NCBI GenBank assembly: GCA_050485385.1
Contig: JBJHBG010000010.1
Coordinates: 1 to 59,350 of the forward strand
Direction: 5' to 3'
DNA: 59,350 nucleotides
Origin: RECO01 sp050485385
GTDB lineage: Bacteria > Pseudomonadota > Alphaproteobacteria > Geminicoccales > Geminicoccaceae
In this document: positions 25,487 to 33,951 of the stretch, piece by piece
How the letters are laid out: every line of letters begins with the position of its first letter
Position numbering within the stretch: the stretch's first letter is position 1
Program-made: the position numbers and the translations under genes
Notes under the pieces: generated by a model
Database searches by the model: none
What the model was told of the DNA's origin: nothing
What the model saw: the letters and a program-made list of their open reading frames with translations, nothing else

Positions 25487-26734
25487 TCAGGCCACGGCTT
25501 CCAGCCGCGCCGTGCCGGCATCGAGCGCCGCCGACAGGGCCGCCCGATACCAGTCGACGAACTGGATCACGCCGGCCTCGTGCAGGGTGCTGTAGGGGCC
25601 CGGCTCGTAGGCCGGCGAGGCGACGCCGGCATGGTTGCGCTCGACCAGCACGCGGTCCTGCTCGTTGGTCATGGTCCAGACGTGGGTCAGCGTCTGGAGG
25701 TCGTAGTCCCTGCCCTCGACCGCGTCCTTCGGCACCAGCCACTTGGTGGTGACCTCGGTCGCGTCGACGCCCAAGGGACGCACGCGGAACGTCGTCGCGT
25801 GGTCGCCCAGGACGTGGTTCCAGGTGCTCGGGAAGTGGAACATCAGCATCGAACCGATCAGCGGCGCCGTGACCCCGCCCAGCCGCAGCCCGCGCACGGC
25901 GGGCCTGCCGTCCATGGTGAAGCTTTCGGCCTCCCGCTCCAGCGGCATGCGCATCACCCGCCAGGTGCCGTCCTCGGCGATCGCGTAGCGGCTGGGGAGG
26001 CCCGCCGCCTCGCAGCGCCGACGGTGGTCGAGGATCGCCGGATCGCGCTCCATCGCCTCGACGGCAACGTAGGTCGGCGTGTCGGGGAAGGTGCGGCAGA
26101 GTTCGGGATGGCCCGCGCTGCAGTGATAGCACTCGCGGTTGTTCTCCATCGTCAGCTTCCAGTTGCCCCGCTCGACGATGGTGGTCTGGCGCGCGACCTT
26201 GGCGTCATCCAGCCGGTGCGGCGCCAGATAGGGCTCGGCTACGGCGCGGAACGCCGCGAAGTCGGGCGTCTCGTCGGCGACGCAGACGAAGACGTAGCCG
26301 GCGACGCGGCCGACGTGGACCGGCTTCAGGCCGAACGCCTTGGCGTCGAAGTCCGCGCCCATGTCGCGGGCGTAGAGCAGCCGCCCGTCGAGCTCGTAGG
26401 TCCACTGGTGGTAGGGACAGACGAGCTTGGCGGCATTGCCCCGCTCGGCCGCACAGATCTGCGAGCCGCGATGGCGGCAGGTGTTGTGAAAGGCGCGGAT
26501 CTCGCCGTTGGCGCCGCGCACGATCACGACGGAATAGCGGCCGATGTCGTAGCGCACGTAGTCGCCGGCCCGCGGGATCTCGCAGTCGTGCGCCGCGAAC
26601 AGCCAGCTTCGATACCAGATCCGCTCGAGGTCGAGCGCGTAGACGTCGTCGTCGACGTAGAACGGCTGGTCCAGGCTCCAGCCCGAGCGCTGGCGTTGCA
26701 ACAGCTCCGCTATCCGCTCATCGACACCGTGCAC
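25487..26734 (-). CDS. gbcA: Glycine betaine monooxygenase, Rieske oxygenase subunit (GbcA-like)
   Basis: 415-residue Rieske non-haem iron oxygenase. Demethylates glycine betaine to dimethylglycine, releasing formaldehyde. The Rieske centre is C86-x-H88 (CRHRG) and C106-x2-H109 (CPYHQW). The mononuclear iron site follows in ENNRECYHCSAGHPEL (two histidines) with a later aspartate. I chose GTG 26734 because GGAGG lies 8 bases upstream; the GTG at 26743 would overlap that site. It is in an operon with the reductase. Substrate assignment rests on pairing with a GbcB-like reductase; carnitine or stachydrine oxygenases are related alternatives. Confidence 0.87.
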   Translation of the reverse strand: MHGVDERIAELLQRQRSGWSLDQPFYVDDDVYALDLERIWYRSWLFAAHDCEIPRAGDYVRYDIGRYSVVIVRGANGEIRAFHNTCRHRGSQICAAERGNAAKLVCPYHQWTYELDGRLLYARDMGADFDAKAFGLKPVHVGRVAGYVFVCVADETPDFAAFRAVAEPYLAPHRLDDAKVARQTTIVERGNWKLTMENNRECYHCSAGHPELCRTFPDTPTYVAVEAMERDPAILDHRRRCEAAGLPSRYAIAEDGTWRVMRMPLEREAESFTMDGRPAVRGLRLGGVTAPLIGSMLMFHFPSTWNHVLGDHATTFRVRPLGVDATEVTTKWLVPKDAVEGRDYDLQTLTHVWTMTNEQDRVLVERNHAGVASPAYEPGPYSTLHEAGVIQFVDWYRAALSAALDAGTARLEAVA

Positions 26735-26844
26735 CGCACGCACCTCCGACCTGTGCCATCCAACGGAGCATAGGTGCAGCCAGCGGTCCGACTATCGTCA
26801 TTCCGACCCGTTCCAGCGCCGGCACGACGCACCTGGGAAGGGAG

Positions 26845-28558
26845 ATGACCACGCCGGGCGCCTCCGCTAAGGAAGGCCGCAATCAGACCAAGGCCGGCGG
26901 GCGCGGGCGCTGCCGGCTTTCCGGTTCCGGGAGACCGTCCTTGACGCCTTCGCTCCAAGCCGGTGCCGACGCTGCCGGCGGTGTTCTCGCCCGCGCCGGC
27001 CGGAGCCCCGTCGTCCTGGGCGCCCTTCTGGTCCTGCTCTGCCTCGTGCTGTGGCTGCCGGGCTTTGCGACCATCGGCCCGATGGACCGGGACGAGTCGC
27101 GCTTCGTCCAGGCGACGTCACAGATGTGGGAGACGGGCGACCTCGTCGACATCCGCTTTCAGGACGACGCGCGGCACAACAAGCCGGTCGGCATCTACTG
27201 GCTGCAACTCGCGGCCGTCGCCACCGTCGGCGACGGTGCGCAGAGCCCCGTCTGGGTCTACCGGCTACCGTCGTTGCTGGGTGCAGTGATCGCGGTGCTG
27301 GTGACGGCGGCGCTCGGTGCGGCCATGTTCGACCGCCGCACGGGCTTCCTCGCCGGTGCCGCCTTGGCCTCGACCGTGCTGCTCGGCGTCGAGGCGCGGC
27401 TGGCCAAAACCGATGCCTTCCTGCTCGCCTGCCTGGTCGGCCACCAGTGGGCGCTCTGGCGCATCTGGTCGACCCGGCACGAGGCATCCCCGGCAGGCGC
27501 TTGGTGGCTCGTCTTCTGGCTGGCCTTGGGCGCGGCGATACTGGTCAAAATGCAGGTACTGCTCGCTCTCGGCACCGTCGTCGGCCTCGTCCTCTGGGAG
27601 CGCCGCGTCGCTTGGCTGCGCCGGCTGCGTCCGCTCTACGGCCTGCTGGTGGTGGTGGCGGTGGTGGCCCCCTGGTTCGTGCTCATCGCCCTGCAGACCG
27701 GCGGCGACTTCTTCGCGGCGTCGCTCGGCGACGACGCCTTCGCCAAGGTGCTGGAGGGCCAGGAGACGCACGGCGCCCCCCCCGGCACCTATCTGCTCGC
27801 TCTGTTCCTGACGGCGTGGCCGCTGGCTGCGCTGGTGCCGCTCGCCGCCGTCTGGGCCTGGACGCAGCGCCACGACGACCGTGTCCGGTTCCTCGTCGCC
27901 TGGGTGGTGCCGTTCTGGATTCTGTTCGAGCTGGTCGCCACCAAGCTGCCGCACTACGTCATGCCCACCTATCCGGCGCTGGCCATCGCCGCCGCCGCCG
28001 NNNNNNNNNNCCCTTGCCGTGCTGATCGGGACGGCCCTCGCGGTGGCCGCCGCAGCCGTCATGCTGCTTCTGGGCGAGCCGCTCGGCTTCGGTATCGCGA
28101 GCGGTGCCGTCCTCGGCCTGGTGCTCGTCGCACTCGCGGCACGTGCTGCCGTCGCCGGTGCGTGGCAGCGCAGTGCCGCTGCCTTCCTCGCCACCGCCAT
28201 CGTCGTCTACGGCACGCTCTACGGCCTCGTCTTTCCGGGCGCCCGCGCGCTCTGGCTTTCGCCCGCCATGGCCGAAGCCGTTGCCGTCTACGCCCCCTGC
28301 CCCAACCCCATCGTCGCCACCGTCGGCTACCACGAGCCGAGTGCGGTGTTCCTGATCGGCGCCGACCTGCACCTCGCCTCGGCCGCACGGGCAGCCGAAC
28401 TGGCCGACTTGGAAGACTGCGTGCTGGTCTTCGTCGACGAGCGCAACGAGGTCCGTTTCCTCGCCGAGGTGGAGCGGCCCTTGCGCGTTCTCCACCGCAT
28501 CGACGGCTGGCGTCTGAACGGAGGACGCTGGACGACGCTCACGCTCTACGGCAACTGA
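26845..28558 (+). CDS. ArnT-like polyprenyl-phosphate-sugar glycosyltransferase (GT39/GT83, interrupted by an N block)
   Basis: Multi-helix inner-membrane enzyme that moves a sugar from a polyprenyl-phosphate carrier to an acceptor on the periplasmic side, probably lipid A or core. The N-terminal part has the metal/acceptor loop MDRDESRFVQATSQMWETGD and the ArnT-type FQDDARHNKPVGIYWLQ. KLPHYVMPTYPALA sits at the helix just before the gap. Ten Ns at 28001-28010 split the frame, but the two sides total 1,704 bases (568 codons), and a direct join gives a continuous alanine-rich helix, so the N block is probably spurious. A product of about 567 residues is normal. The first 50 residues are unusually polar; a later start is possible. 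Confidence 0.85.
28001..28010. other. Assembly gap (10 N) inside the ArnT-like gene
   Basis: Ten Ns between GCCGCCGCCG and CCCTTGCCG. With zero inserted bases the reading frame is continuous (568 codons in total); with ten it is shifted. The real gap length is therefore 0 or a multiple of three. Confidence 0.9.
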
Positions 28559-28563
28559 TCCGG

Positions 28564-29352
28564 ATGAACCAAGAGCCTGCCTCCTGCCTGTGGGCGGCCG
28601 ACGCGCTCGTCGCTCCCCGCAACGAAGCCCTCCAGCTTTCCGTCGTGGTCCCCGTCAAGAACGAGGCCCCCAACGTCGCCACGCTGATCGGCGAGATCGT
28701 CCGCGCCCTCGACGGCCGGCGCTTCGAGATCGTCTACGTCGACGACGGCAGCACCGACGAGACGGCCGCCGAACTGGCCCGTGTCGGCGGCCGCCAGCCG
28801 GCGCTACGGGTCGTTCGGCATCGGGTCTCCGCCGGTCAGAGTGCGGCGCTGCGAACGGGCATCCTCGCCGCCCGCGCGCGGCTGATCGCGACGCTCGACG
28901 GCGACGGCCAGAACGATCCGGCCGATCTGCCGGCGTTGCTGGCGGCGTTCGAGGCGGCCGACGCTCCGGCGACGCTGGGGCTGGTCGGCGGCGACCGCTC
29001 GCGCAACCGGCGCGACGGCTGGGTCAAGCGCCGTTCGTCGCGCATCGCCAACGCCGTACGCCGCCGCATGCTGCGCGACCGTACGCCCGACACCGGCTGC
29101 GGGCTCAAGGTCTTCAGGCGCGACGCCTACCTCCTCCTGCCCTTCTTCGACCACCAGCACCGCTTCCTGCCGGCCCTGTTTTTGCGGGAAGGCTTCGTCG
29201 TGCGGTCGCTACCCGTCGGCCACCGGCCGCGCGTCGGCGGCAGATCGAAATACGGCACGCTCGACCGGCTTGCCGTCGGCGTGGTCGACCTCTTCGGCGT
29301 CGGCTGGCTGCGCCGGCGTCGGCGCGTGGTCGACATCATCGAGGGAGACTGA
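28564..29352 (+). CDS. Family 2 glycosyltransferase (polyprenyl-phosphate sugar synthase type)
   Basis: 262-residue GT-A enzyme without the C-terminal membrane domain of ArnC/DpmA-like relatives. It carries SVVVPVKNEAPNVATLIGEI, the nucleotide-sugar DDGSTD, the metal site LDGDGQNDPAD (DxD), and TPDTGCGLKVFRRDAYLLLPFFDHQHRFLPAL, the pattern of dolichol-phosphate-mannose-synthase-like enzymes. It probably charges the lipid carrier used by the ArnT-like enzyme encoded 5 bases upstream. Starts ATG 28564, directly after the stop of that gene. Confidence 0.88.
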   Translation: MNQEPASCLWAADALVAPRNEALQLSVVVPVKNEAPNVATLIGEIVRALDGRRFEIVYVDDGSTDETAAELARVGGRQPALRVVRHRVSAGQSAALRTGILAARARLIATLDGDGQNDPADLPALLAAFEAADAPATLGLVGGDRSRNRRDGWVKRRSSRIANAVRRRMLRDRTPDTGCGLKVFRRDAYLLLPFFDHQHRFLPALFLREGFVVRSLPVGHRPRVGGRSKYGTLDRLAVGVVDLFGVGWLRRRRRVVDIIEGD

Positions 29353-29357
29353 GATCC

Positions 29358-29690
29358 GTGCTCGAATGGTTCGGCGGCCTCACCAGGATCGAGATCATCT
29401 GGATCAGCATCGGCTTTCTCGGCCAAGCCATGTTCTCGATGCGCTTCATCATCCAGTGGATCGTCAGCGAGCGCGCCCGCGAAAGCGTGGTGCCGCTGGC
29501 CTTCTGGTACTTCAGCCTGCTGGGCGGCATGACGCTCCTTTCCTACGCCATCTGGCGCCAGGATCCGGTCATCATCGTCGGTCAGCTCACTGGCTTGTTC
29601 ATCTATGCGCGCAACCTCAAGCTCATCTACAAGAAGCGGCGACGCATGCGCCGGGCCGCCAAGCGCCTGCGCGCCGAGTCCGCGAGCTGA
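29358..29690 (+). CDS. Lab_N (lipid A biosynthesis N-terminal) domain membrane protein
   Basis: 110 residues, three membrane helices, with the Lab_N pattern IGFLGQAMFSMRFIIQWIVSE and ARNLKLIYKK at the end. The domain is named for its presence in front of some LpxB proteins. Free-standing copies occur next to ArnT/Dpm-like pairs, and their role is unproven (a lipid-carrier translocation or accessory role has been suggested). GTG start at 29358 with GGGAG upstream. Third gene of the lipid-sugar operon. Confidence 0.85.
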   Translation: MLEWFGGLTRIEIIWISIGFLGQAMFSMRFIIQWIVSERARESVVPLAFWYFSLLGGMTLLSYAIWRQDPVIIVGQLTGLFIYARNLKLIYKKRRRMRRAAKRLRAESAS

Positions 29691-29778
29691 CATGCCCGGC
29701 CGGCAGCTGGCGCCGCCAGCGCTGGGGTTCCCAGGGGGCGCGGGGCGCCAAAAGCCCCCCGGCACTCGCGCCCGCGCC

Positions 29779-30399
29779 ATGAAGCCGCCGCCGACCCTCG
29801 GGCTGATCCTTGCCGGCGGTCGCGGGCGACGGCTGGGCAACACGGACAAGGCACTGGTCGAACTGGCGGGCCGGCCGCTCTTGGCCCATGTCGTCGACCG
29901 CGCGGCACCCCAATGCGCGGGGCTCCTCCTCGCCGCCAACGGCGATCCGGCCCGCTTCGACGGCTTCGGCCTGCCGGTGGTCGCCGATCCGGTGCAGGGA
30001 TTCGCAGGGCCACTTGCCGGCATCCTCGCCGGGCTGCGCTGGCTGGAGTCGATGCAGTCCGATCTCGACTGGCTCGTCAGCTTTCCGGTGGACACGCCCT
30101 TCGTGCCGACCGACCTCGTGGCCCGGCTGCACGCCGCCCGCACCGATCCGTCGACCCGTGTCGCCGTGGCCGCGAGCGGCGGCCGGCGTCATCCGGCGGT
30201 GGGCCTGTGGCCCAGGGCCCTGGCGGACGACCTGGAGCGGGCGCTCCGCTTCGAGGGCGTGCGCAAGGTCGAGGTGTGGGCCGAGCGGCAGGGCCTCGCC
30301 GTCACCGAGTTCGTTGCCGTGCCCGTCGATCCGTTCACCAACGTCAACACCGCCGACGACCTCGCCGCGGCAGCGGTAGCCATGCGCGATGGGGCGTGA
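29779..30399 (+). CDS. mobA: Molybdenum cofactor guanylyltransferase MobA
   Basis: 206-residue cytoplasmic enzyme that links GMP to Mo-molybdopterin. The N-terminal nucleotide site LILAGGRGRRLGNTDKALVELAGRPLL, the metal-binding aspartate in FPVDTPF and the end motif PFTNVNTADDL are typical. The ATG 29779 lies 8 residues before the LAGG motif, as in the family. The preceding 88 bases are a GC-rich spacer with weak hairpins. The presence of MobA implies molybdoenzymes of the MGD type elsewhere in the genome. Confidence 0.93.
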   Translation: MKPPPTLGLILAGGRGRRLGNTDKALVELAGRPLLAHVVDRAAPQCAGLLLAANGDPARFDGFGLPVVADPVQGFAGPLAGILAGLRWLESMQSDLDWLVSFPVDTPFVPTDLVARLHAARTDPSTRVAVAASGGRRHPAVGLWPRALADDLERALRFEGVRKVEVWAERQGLAVTEFVAVPVDPFTNVNTADDLAAAAVAMRDGA

Positions 30400-30407
30400 G
30401 CGCGCCT

Positions 30408-30436
30408 CTTGCAGCGTGCGCCGGTACTTCCCATCT
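30408..30436 (+). promoter_or_regulatory. Sigma-32 (RpoH)-type promoter for the Hsp20 gene
   Basis: CTTGCA at 30408-30413 and TCCCATCT at 30429-30436 match the heat-shock consensus CTTGAA / CCCCATnT with about 15 bases between. It is 92 bases upstream of the Hsp20 ATG, immediately after mobA. Agreement with both boxes and the heat-shock nature of the gene support it; it is untested. Confidence 0.5.
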
Positions 30437-30527
30437 CCTGATCGTCGGCGGCCGCGATGCGGGGCCGACGGTTCGACCGGCGCGGCCATGGTGGCGCGCC
30501 CCCGACGTATCGCTTTCGGAGGATACG

Positions 30528-30944
30528 ATGCGCTTTGCGACTTACAGCACCCCTGCCCCCACCCCCTTCGCCCTGCTCGACCGCATGCTGGCCGAGGCCC
30601 CGCGGCCGTCGTTCGTCGCGACGGCTCCCTTCGCCTACGACTTGGTGCGGACCGGCGAGAACGGCTACCGGCTGGAACTGCCGGTGGCGGGCTTCGCCGA
30701 GAGCGACCTCGAGATCGAGGCCAAGGGCGACACGCTGACCGTGCGCGGTCGCGTCGCGGAGCGGCCGGCGGGCGAGACCGTCATCCATGCCGGCGTCGGC
30801 CGGGGCGCGTTCGAGCGTAGCTTCACGCTCGCGGAGCACGTCCAGGCGGTAGGCGCTCGGCTGGAGCGCGGCCTGCTCCTGGTCGACCTCGTCCGCGAGG
30901 TGCCGGAGGCTCTGAAGCCGAGGACCATCGCGATCGGCGGCTGA
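30528..30944 (+). CDS. Hsp20/alpha-crystallin family small heat-shock protein
   Basis: 138-residue ATP-independent chaperone that holds unfolding proteins. The alpha-crystallin domain covers about 40-130 (YRLELPVAGFAESDLEIEAKGDTLTVRGR, then GAFERSFTLAEHVQAVGARLERGLLLVDL). The short N-terminal arm and the C-terminal RTIAIGG (variant of the I-x-I anchor) fit an IbpA-like oligomer-forming protein. GGAGG lies 5 bases before the ATG. Preceded by a sigma-32-like promoter. Confidence 0.93.
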   Translation: MRFATYSTPAPTPFALLDRMLAEAPRPSFVATAPFAYDLVRTGENGYRLELPVAGFAESDLEIEAKGDTLTVRGRVAERPAGETVIHAGVGRGAFERSFTLAEHVQAVGARLERGLLLVDLVREVPEALKPRTIAIGG

Positions 30945-30970
30945 TCGACCGCACGGTCGTAGGCCATCCC

Positions 30971-31006
30971 TGGCTGCAGGCTCGACACGCGGCGGGCCTG
31001 CAGCCA
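30971..31006 (+). terminator. Perfect 11-bp inverted repeat after the Hsp20 gene (possible terminator)
   Basis: TGGCTGCAGGC at 30971-30981 and its exact reverse complement GCCTGCAGCCA at 30996-31006, with a 14-base loop. No T-run follows on either strand, so it may stabilise the mRNA 3' end or act as an operator rather than terminate. Confidence 0.35.
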
Positions 31007-31091
31007 TCGTGGTCGGTATCGGCCGGCCCGGCTCCGTTGCCGTGAGTTCGAGTTGGGGTAGCGGGCGCGGCCGAGCCTTCGAGCGTTGGAG

Positions 31092-31964
31092 ATGGACGTG
31101 GCGCAGGACCTCTACGGCGTCTTGGGTGTGCAGCGCGGCGCGAGCGACGCGGAGATCCGTGCGGCCTACCGCAAGCTCGCGAAGGCACTGCATCCCGACC
31201 GCAACCCCGGCGACGCGAAGGCGGAGGACCGCTTCAAGCAGGTGTCGTCGGCCTACGAGATTCTGAAGGACAAGGACAAGCGCGGCCGCTACGACCGCGG
31301 CGAGATCGACGAGCACGGGCGCGAGCGCTTTGCCGGCGGCTTCGGCGGCAACGGCGGGGGCGGCTTCCGTCAGCGGACGGGGCCGGGCGGTGCGCAGGAC
31401 TTCGGCGGCTTCGAGGATATCCTGAACACCGTGTTCGGCGGCGGTCGAGGCGGTTTCGGCTTCGAGGGCGCGGGGGCCGCCGACATCCGCTTCGAGGTCG
31501 CGGTCGACTTCCTCGACGCCGCGCGCGGCGGCAAGCAGCGCGTCGCCATGGCCGACGGCCAGACCATCGACGTAACCCTTCCGCCCGGGATCGAGGACGG
31601 CCAAACGCTGCGGCTGCGCGGTCAAGGTCGGCGCGGCGGCGATGCCCTGGTGACGGTGCGCGTCCGCCCGCACCCGCGCTTTCGCCGTGCGGACCTCGAC
31701 ATCGAGGCCGACCTCGACGTGCCGCTCGCGGCCGCCGTGGCGGGCGGTCGGGTCAAGGCGGCGACCATCCACGGCGACGTCGCGGTCAAGGTCCCGCCGG
31801 GGACCAGTTCCGGCCGCACGCTGCGGCTGAAGGGCAAGGGCATTCACGATCCGAAGACCGGGCGGCAAGGCGACCACCTCGCCAAGGTGGCGATCGCCCT
31901 GCCGACCGATCCGGCCGACGTGGCGGCGTTGCGCAGTTGGGCCGAGACCAAGGCCGAAAGCTGA
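31092..31964 (+). CDS. DnaJ C-terminal domain protein (CbpA-like co-chaperone)
   Basis: 290-residue Hsp40 without the zinc-finger domain. The J-domain (QDLYGVLGV through HPDRNPG, HPD motif at about 37-39) stimulates DnaK. A Gly/Phe-rich linker (about 80-125) and two C-terminal client-binding beta domains follow (FEVAVDFLDAARGGKQRVAM, VTLPPGIEDGQTLRLRGQG). ATG 31092 is used, but GTG 31098 has a better-spaced GGAG (31088-31091) and gives the family start MAQDLYGVLGV. It is followed by an M48 peptidase gene 4 bases later. Confidence 0.9.
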   Translation: MDVAQDLYGVLGVQRGASDAEIRAAYRKLAKALHPDRNPGDAKAEDRFKQVSSAYEILKDKDKRGRYDRGEIDEHGRERFAGGFGGNGGGGFRQRTGPGGAQDFGGFEDILNTVFGGGRGGFGFEGAGAADIRFEVAVDFLDAARGGKQRVAMADGQTIDVTLPPGIEDGQTLRLRGQGRRGGDALVTVRVRPHPRFRRADLDIEADLDVPLAAAVAGGRVKAATIHGDVAVKVPPGTSSGRTLRLKGKGIHDPKTGRQGDHLAKVAIALPTDPADVAALRSWAETKAES

Positions 31965-31968
31965 GCCC

Positions 31969-32844
31969 ATGGGCGACCGCTTCGCCCTCCTGCAACGGGG
32001 CTACGCCACCGAGACGCTTTTGCTCTTCCTGGCGCTCGCGGCCATGCTGGCCCTCATCGGCTGGCTCGTGGGCGCCTGGATCGGCGTGGCCGTGGCGCTG
32101 GGCTTCGCCCTGTTCACCGGCAACCTGCTCGCAGGGCTCTCGAGCGACCGCATCATGCGGCTGATCGGTGCGCGGCCCATCCATCCGGCCGAAGCCCCGA
32201 TGCTGTACCGCAGCGTGCAGGCGCTCGCGCGACGGGCGGGACTGCGGCAGGCGCCCCGGCTCTACCTGTTGCCGAGCGACGTGCCGAACGCGCTCGCGAC
32301 CGGTGCTGCCGACGACGCGGCCGTCGCCCTTTCGCGCGGGCTGCTCGGCGCGCTCGACGAGCGCGAGGTGCAGGGCGTGCTCGCCCACGAGCTGGGCCAT
32401 GTGCAGGCCGGCGACACGGCGGTACTGCGGTTCGCCGGTGCGCTGGTCGAGGCGACCCGTGCCGTCGCCCAGGTGGGCCTCGCACTCTGCCTCGTAGCGC
32501 TTCTGCTCGGCCAGCCCCTGCCACTCGTCCTGCCGTTCGTGTTCGTCGCCGCTCCCCTGGTAGCGTTCGGGCTCCAACTGCTCCTGTCCCGACGGCGGGA
32601 GTTCGCGGCCGACGCGGCGGCGGTGGCGCTGACCGGCGACGCGGGCGGTCTTGCCAGCGCGCTTTGCCGGCTGGATCGCTACCGCTCCCGCCTCCGAGCA
32701 CTCGGCTACGGCCTCGGCGCGCCGCCGAGCTGGCTATCCACCCACCCGCCGACCGGCGAGCGGCTGCAACGCCTGAAGGCGTTGCAGCCCGAAGCCTTCC
32801 TGCCGCCGCCGCCGCGGCGGGTCTTGTGGACCTGGAGCGGTTGA
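31969..32844 (+). CDS. M48 family metallopeptidase (HtpX-like)
   Basis: 291-residue inner-membrane zinc protease of the HtpX type, which cleaves misfolded membrane proteins. Two N-terminal helices (about 14-52), then the zinc motif HELGH (H140, E141, H144), two further helices and the third ligand region RRREFAADAAAVALTGD. SWLSTHPPTGERLQRL is the usual C-terminal motif. It lies 4 bases after the DnaJ-like gene, consistent with a stress-response cluster. Confidence 0.9.
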   Translation: MGDRFALLQRGYATETLLLFLALAAMLALIGWLVGAWIGVAVALGFALFTGNLLAGLSSDRIMRLIGARPIHPAEAPMLYRSVQALARRAGLRQAPRLYLLPSDVPNALATGAADDAAVALSRGLLGALDEREVQGVLAHELGHVQAGDTAVLRFAGALVEATRAVAQVGLALCLVALLLGQPLPLVLPFVFVAAPLVAFGLQLLLSRRREFAADAAAVALTGDAGGLASALCRLDRYRSRLRALGYGLGAPPSWLSTHPPTGERLQRLKALQPEAFLPPPPRRVLWTWSG

Positions 32845-32848
32845 ACGG

Positions 32849-33919
32849 TCAGCTCGGCTCGGCCAGGCACCCGACGAGCGCGTCGGCGAGGTTGCGCAGC
32901 AGCTCCGGATAGGCGTCCGGCCCCGGCGCAAGGTCCGCGCCCAGCGGGTCGAGCACGCCGCTGCGCGCCGGCGTGCCATCGGTCAGCATGACCACGAGCC
33001 GGGGCTCGAACTGCGGCTCGGAGAAGACGCAGGTGGCGCCGGCCCCCTCCACCCGCTCCCGCAGGTCCGCGAGTTGGGCCGTGCCGGGCTGGACCTCGGG
33101 CGACACCGTCACCGAGCCGACAGCGTTCAGGCCGAACGCCGCCTCGAAATACTGATAGGCGTCGTGAAACACGACGAAGGGCTCGTTCTGCACGGGCGCC
33201 AGTTGCTCGCGCAGTTCGTCCTCGAGCGCACCCAGCGTCGCCACCGCGGCGTCCGCGTTCGTCGCGTAGGCATCGGCATTGTCGGGGTCGAGATCGGCAA
33301 GGGCAGCGGCGATCGCCCGCACCATCGCCTTGGCGTTGTCCGGCCCGAGCCAGATGTGCGTGTCCACGTCGCCGTGACCGTGATCGTCGTGCGCATGGTC
33401 GTGGTCGCCGTGGGCGTGACCGTGGTCGTCGTGCGCGTGGTCGTCATCGTGCGCGTGATCGTCGTCATGGCCGTGACCATGGTCGTCGTGCGCATGGTCG
33501 TCGTGGGCGTGACCGTGGCCGTCGTGCGCGTGATCGTCGTGGTCGTGATCGTGATCGTCCCAGGCACCACCGGCGCGGCTCGGCAGGAGCGTCACGCCCG
33601 GTGCCGCCGCCATCGCCACGACCCGCGCCGAGCCGGCGAGATTGGCGAGTGGCCGTTCGAGAAAACGCTCCATGTCCTCGCCGATCCACAAGACGAGGTC
33701 GGCTTGGTCGAGCTTGGCCGCGTCGCTCGGCCGGAAGCTGTAGGCATGCGGCGAGGCCCCCGCCGGCAACAACAGGTCGGGCTCGCCGATGCCGTCCATC
33801 ACCATCGCGGCGAGGCTTTGCAGCGGCAGGATGGAAGCGACCACGTTCGGCTGGGCGACGGCGGCAGTCGAGGCGAGCAGGCCGGCGGCAAGGCCGGCGC
33901 CGAGAACGGTACGGTGCAT
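32849..33919 (-). CDS. znuA: Zinc ABC transporter substrate-binding protein ZnuA
   Basis: 356-residue periplasmic zinc-binding protein of the cluster A-I metal family. Signal peptide MHRTVLGAGLAAGLLASTAA (cleavage near VAQ). Metal ligands appear in GASPHAYSFRPSD, DTHIWLGPDNA and VFHDAYQYFEAAF. A large His/Asp-rich loop (about residues 120-184, nearly all His, Asp, Gly, Ala) lies between the first and second ligands and is much longer than in most ZnuA. No znuB or znuC is nearby, so the permease and ATPase must be elsewhere. Convergent with the M48 gene, 4 bases apart. Confidence 0.94.
   Translation of the reverse strand: MHRTVLGAGLAAGLLASTAAVAQPNVVASILPLQSLAAMVMDGIGEPDLLLPAGASPHAYSFRPSDAAKLDQADLVLWIGEDMERFLERPLANLAGSARVVAMAAAPGVTLLPSRAGGAWDDHDHDHDDHAHDGHGHAHDDHAHDDHGHGHDDDHAHDDDHAHDDHGHAHGDHDHAHDDHGHGDVDTHIWLGPDNAKAMVRAIAAALADLDPDNADAYATNADAAVATLGALEDELREQLAPVQNEPFVVFHDAYQYFEAAFGLNAVGSVTVSPEVQPGTAQLADLRERVEGAGATCVFSEPQFEPRLVVMLTDGTPARSGVLDPLGADLAPGPDAYPELLRNLADALVGCLAEPS
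33366..33560 (-). repeat. Imperfect tandem repeats encoding the His-rich loop of ZnuA
   Basis: About 195 bases of degenerate 6-, 9- and 15-base units built from GTCGTG and GTGACCGTG words, encoding DDHAHDDHGHGH-like units. It is coding and in frame, not CRISPR. Length variation between strains and assembly collapse are likely here. Confidence 0.85.
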
Positions 33920-33951
33920 GGTGGTCCCCCAATAGCGTTACGAGGGTGGTA

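Noticed and set aside
29691..29778. An upstream start for mobA at 29692
   Set aside because: The extra 29 residues are Pro/Gly/Ala-rich and absent from the family; ATG 29779 puts the nucleotide motif at the usual place.
33366..33560. Repetitive DNA that might suggest a CRISPR or tandem-repeat array
   Set aside because: The units are short, of unequal length, have no spacers, and encode the His/Asp-rich loop of ZnuA in frame.
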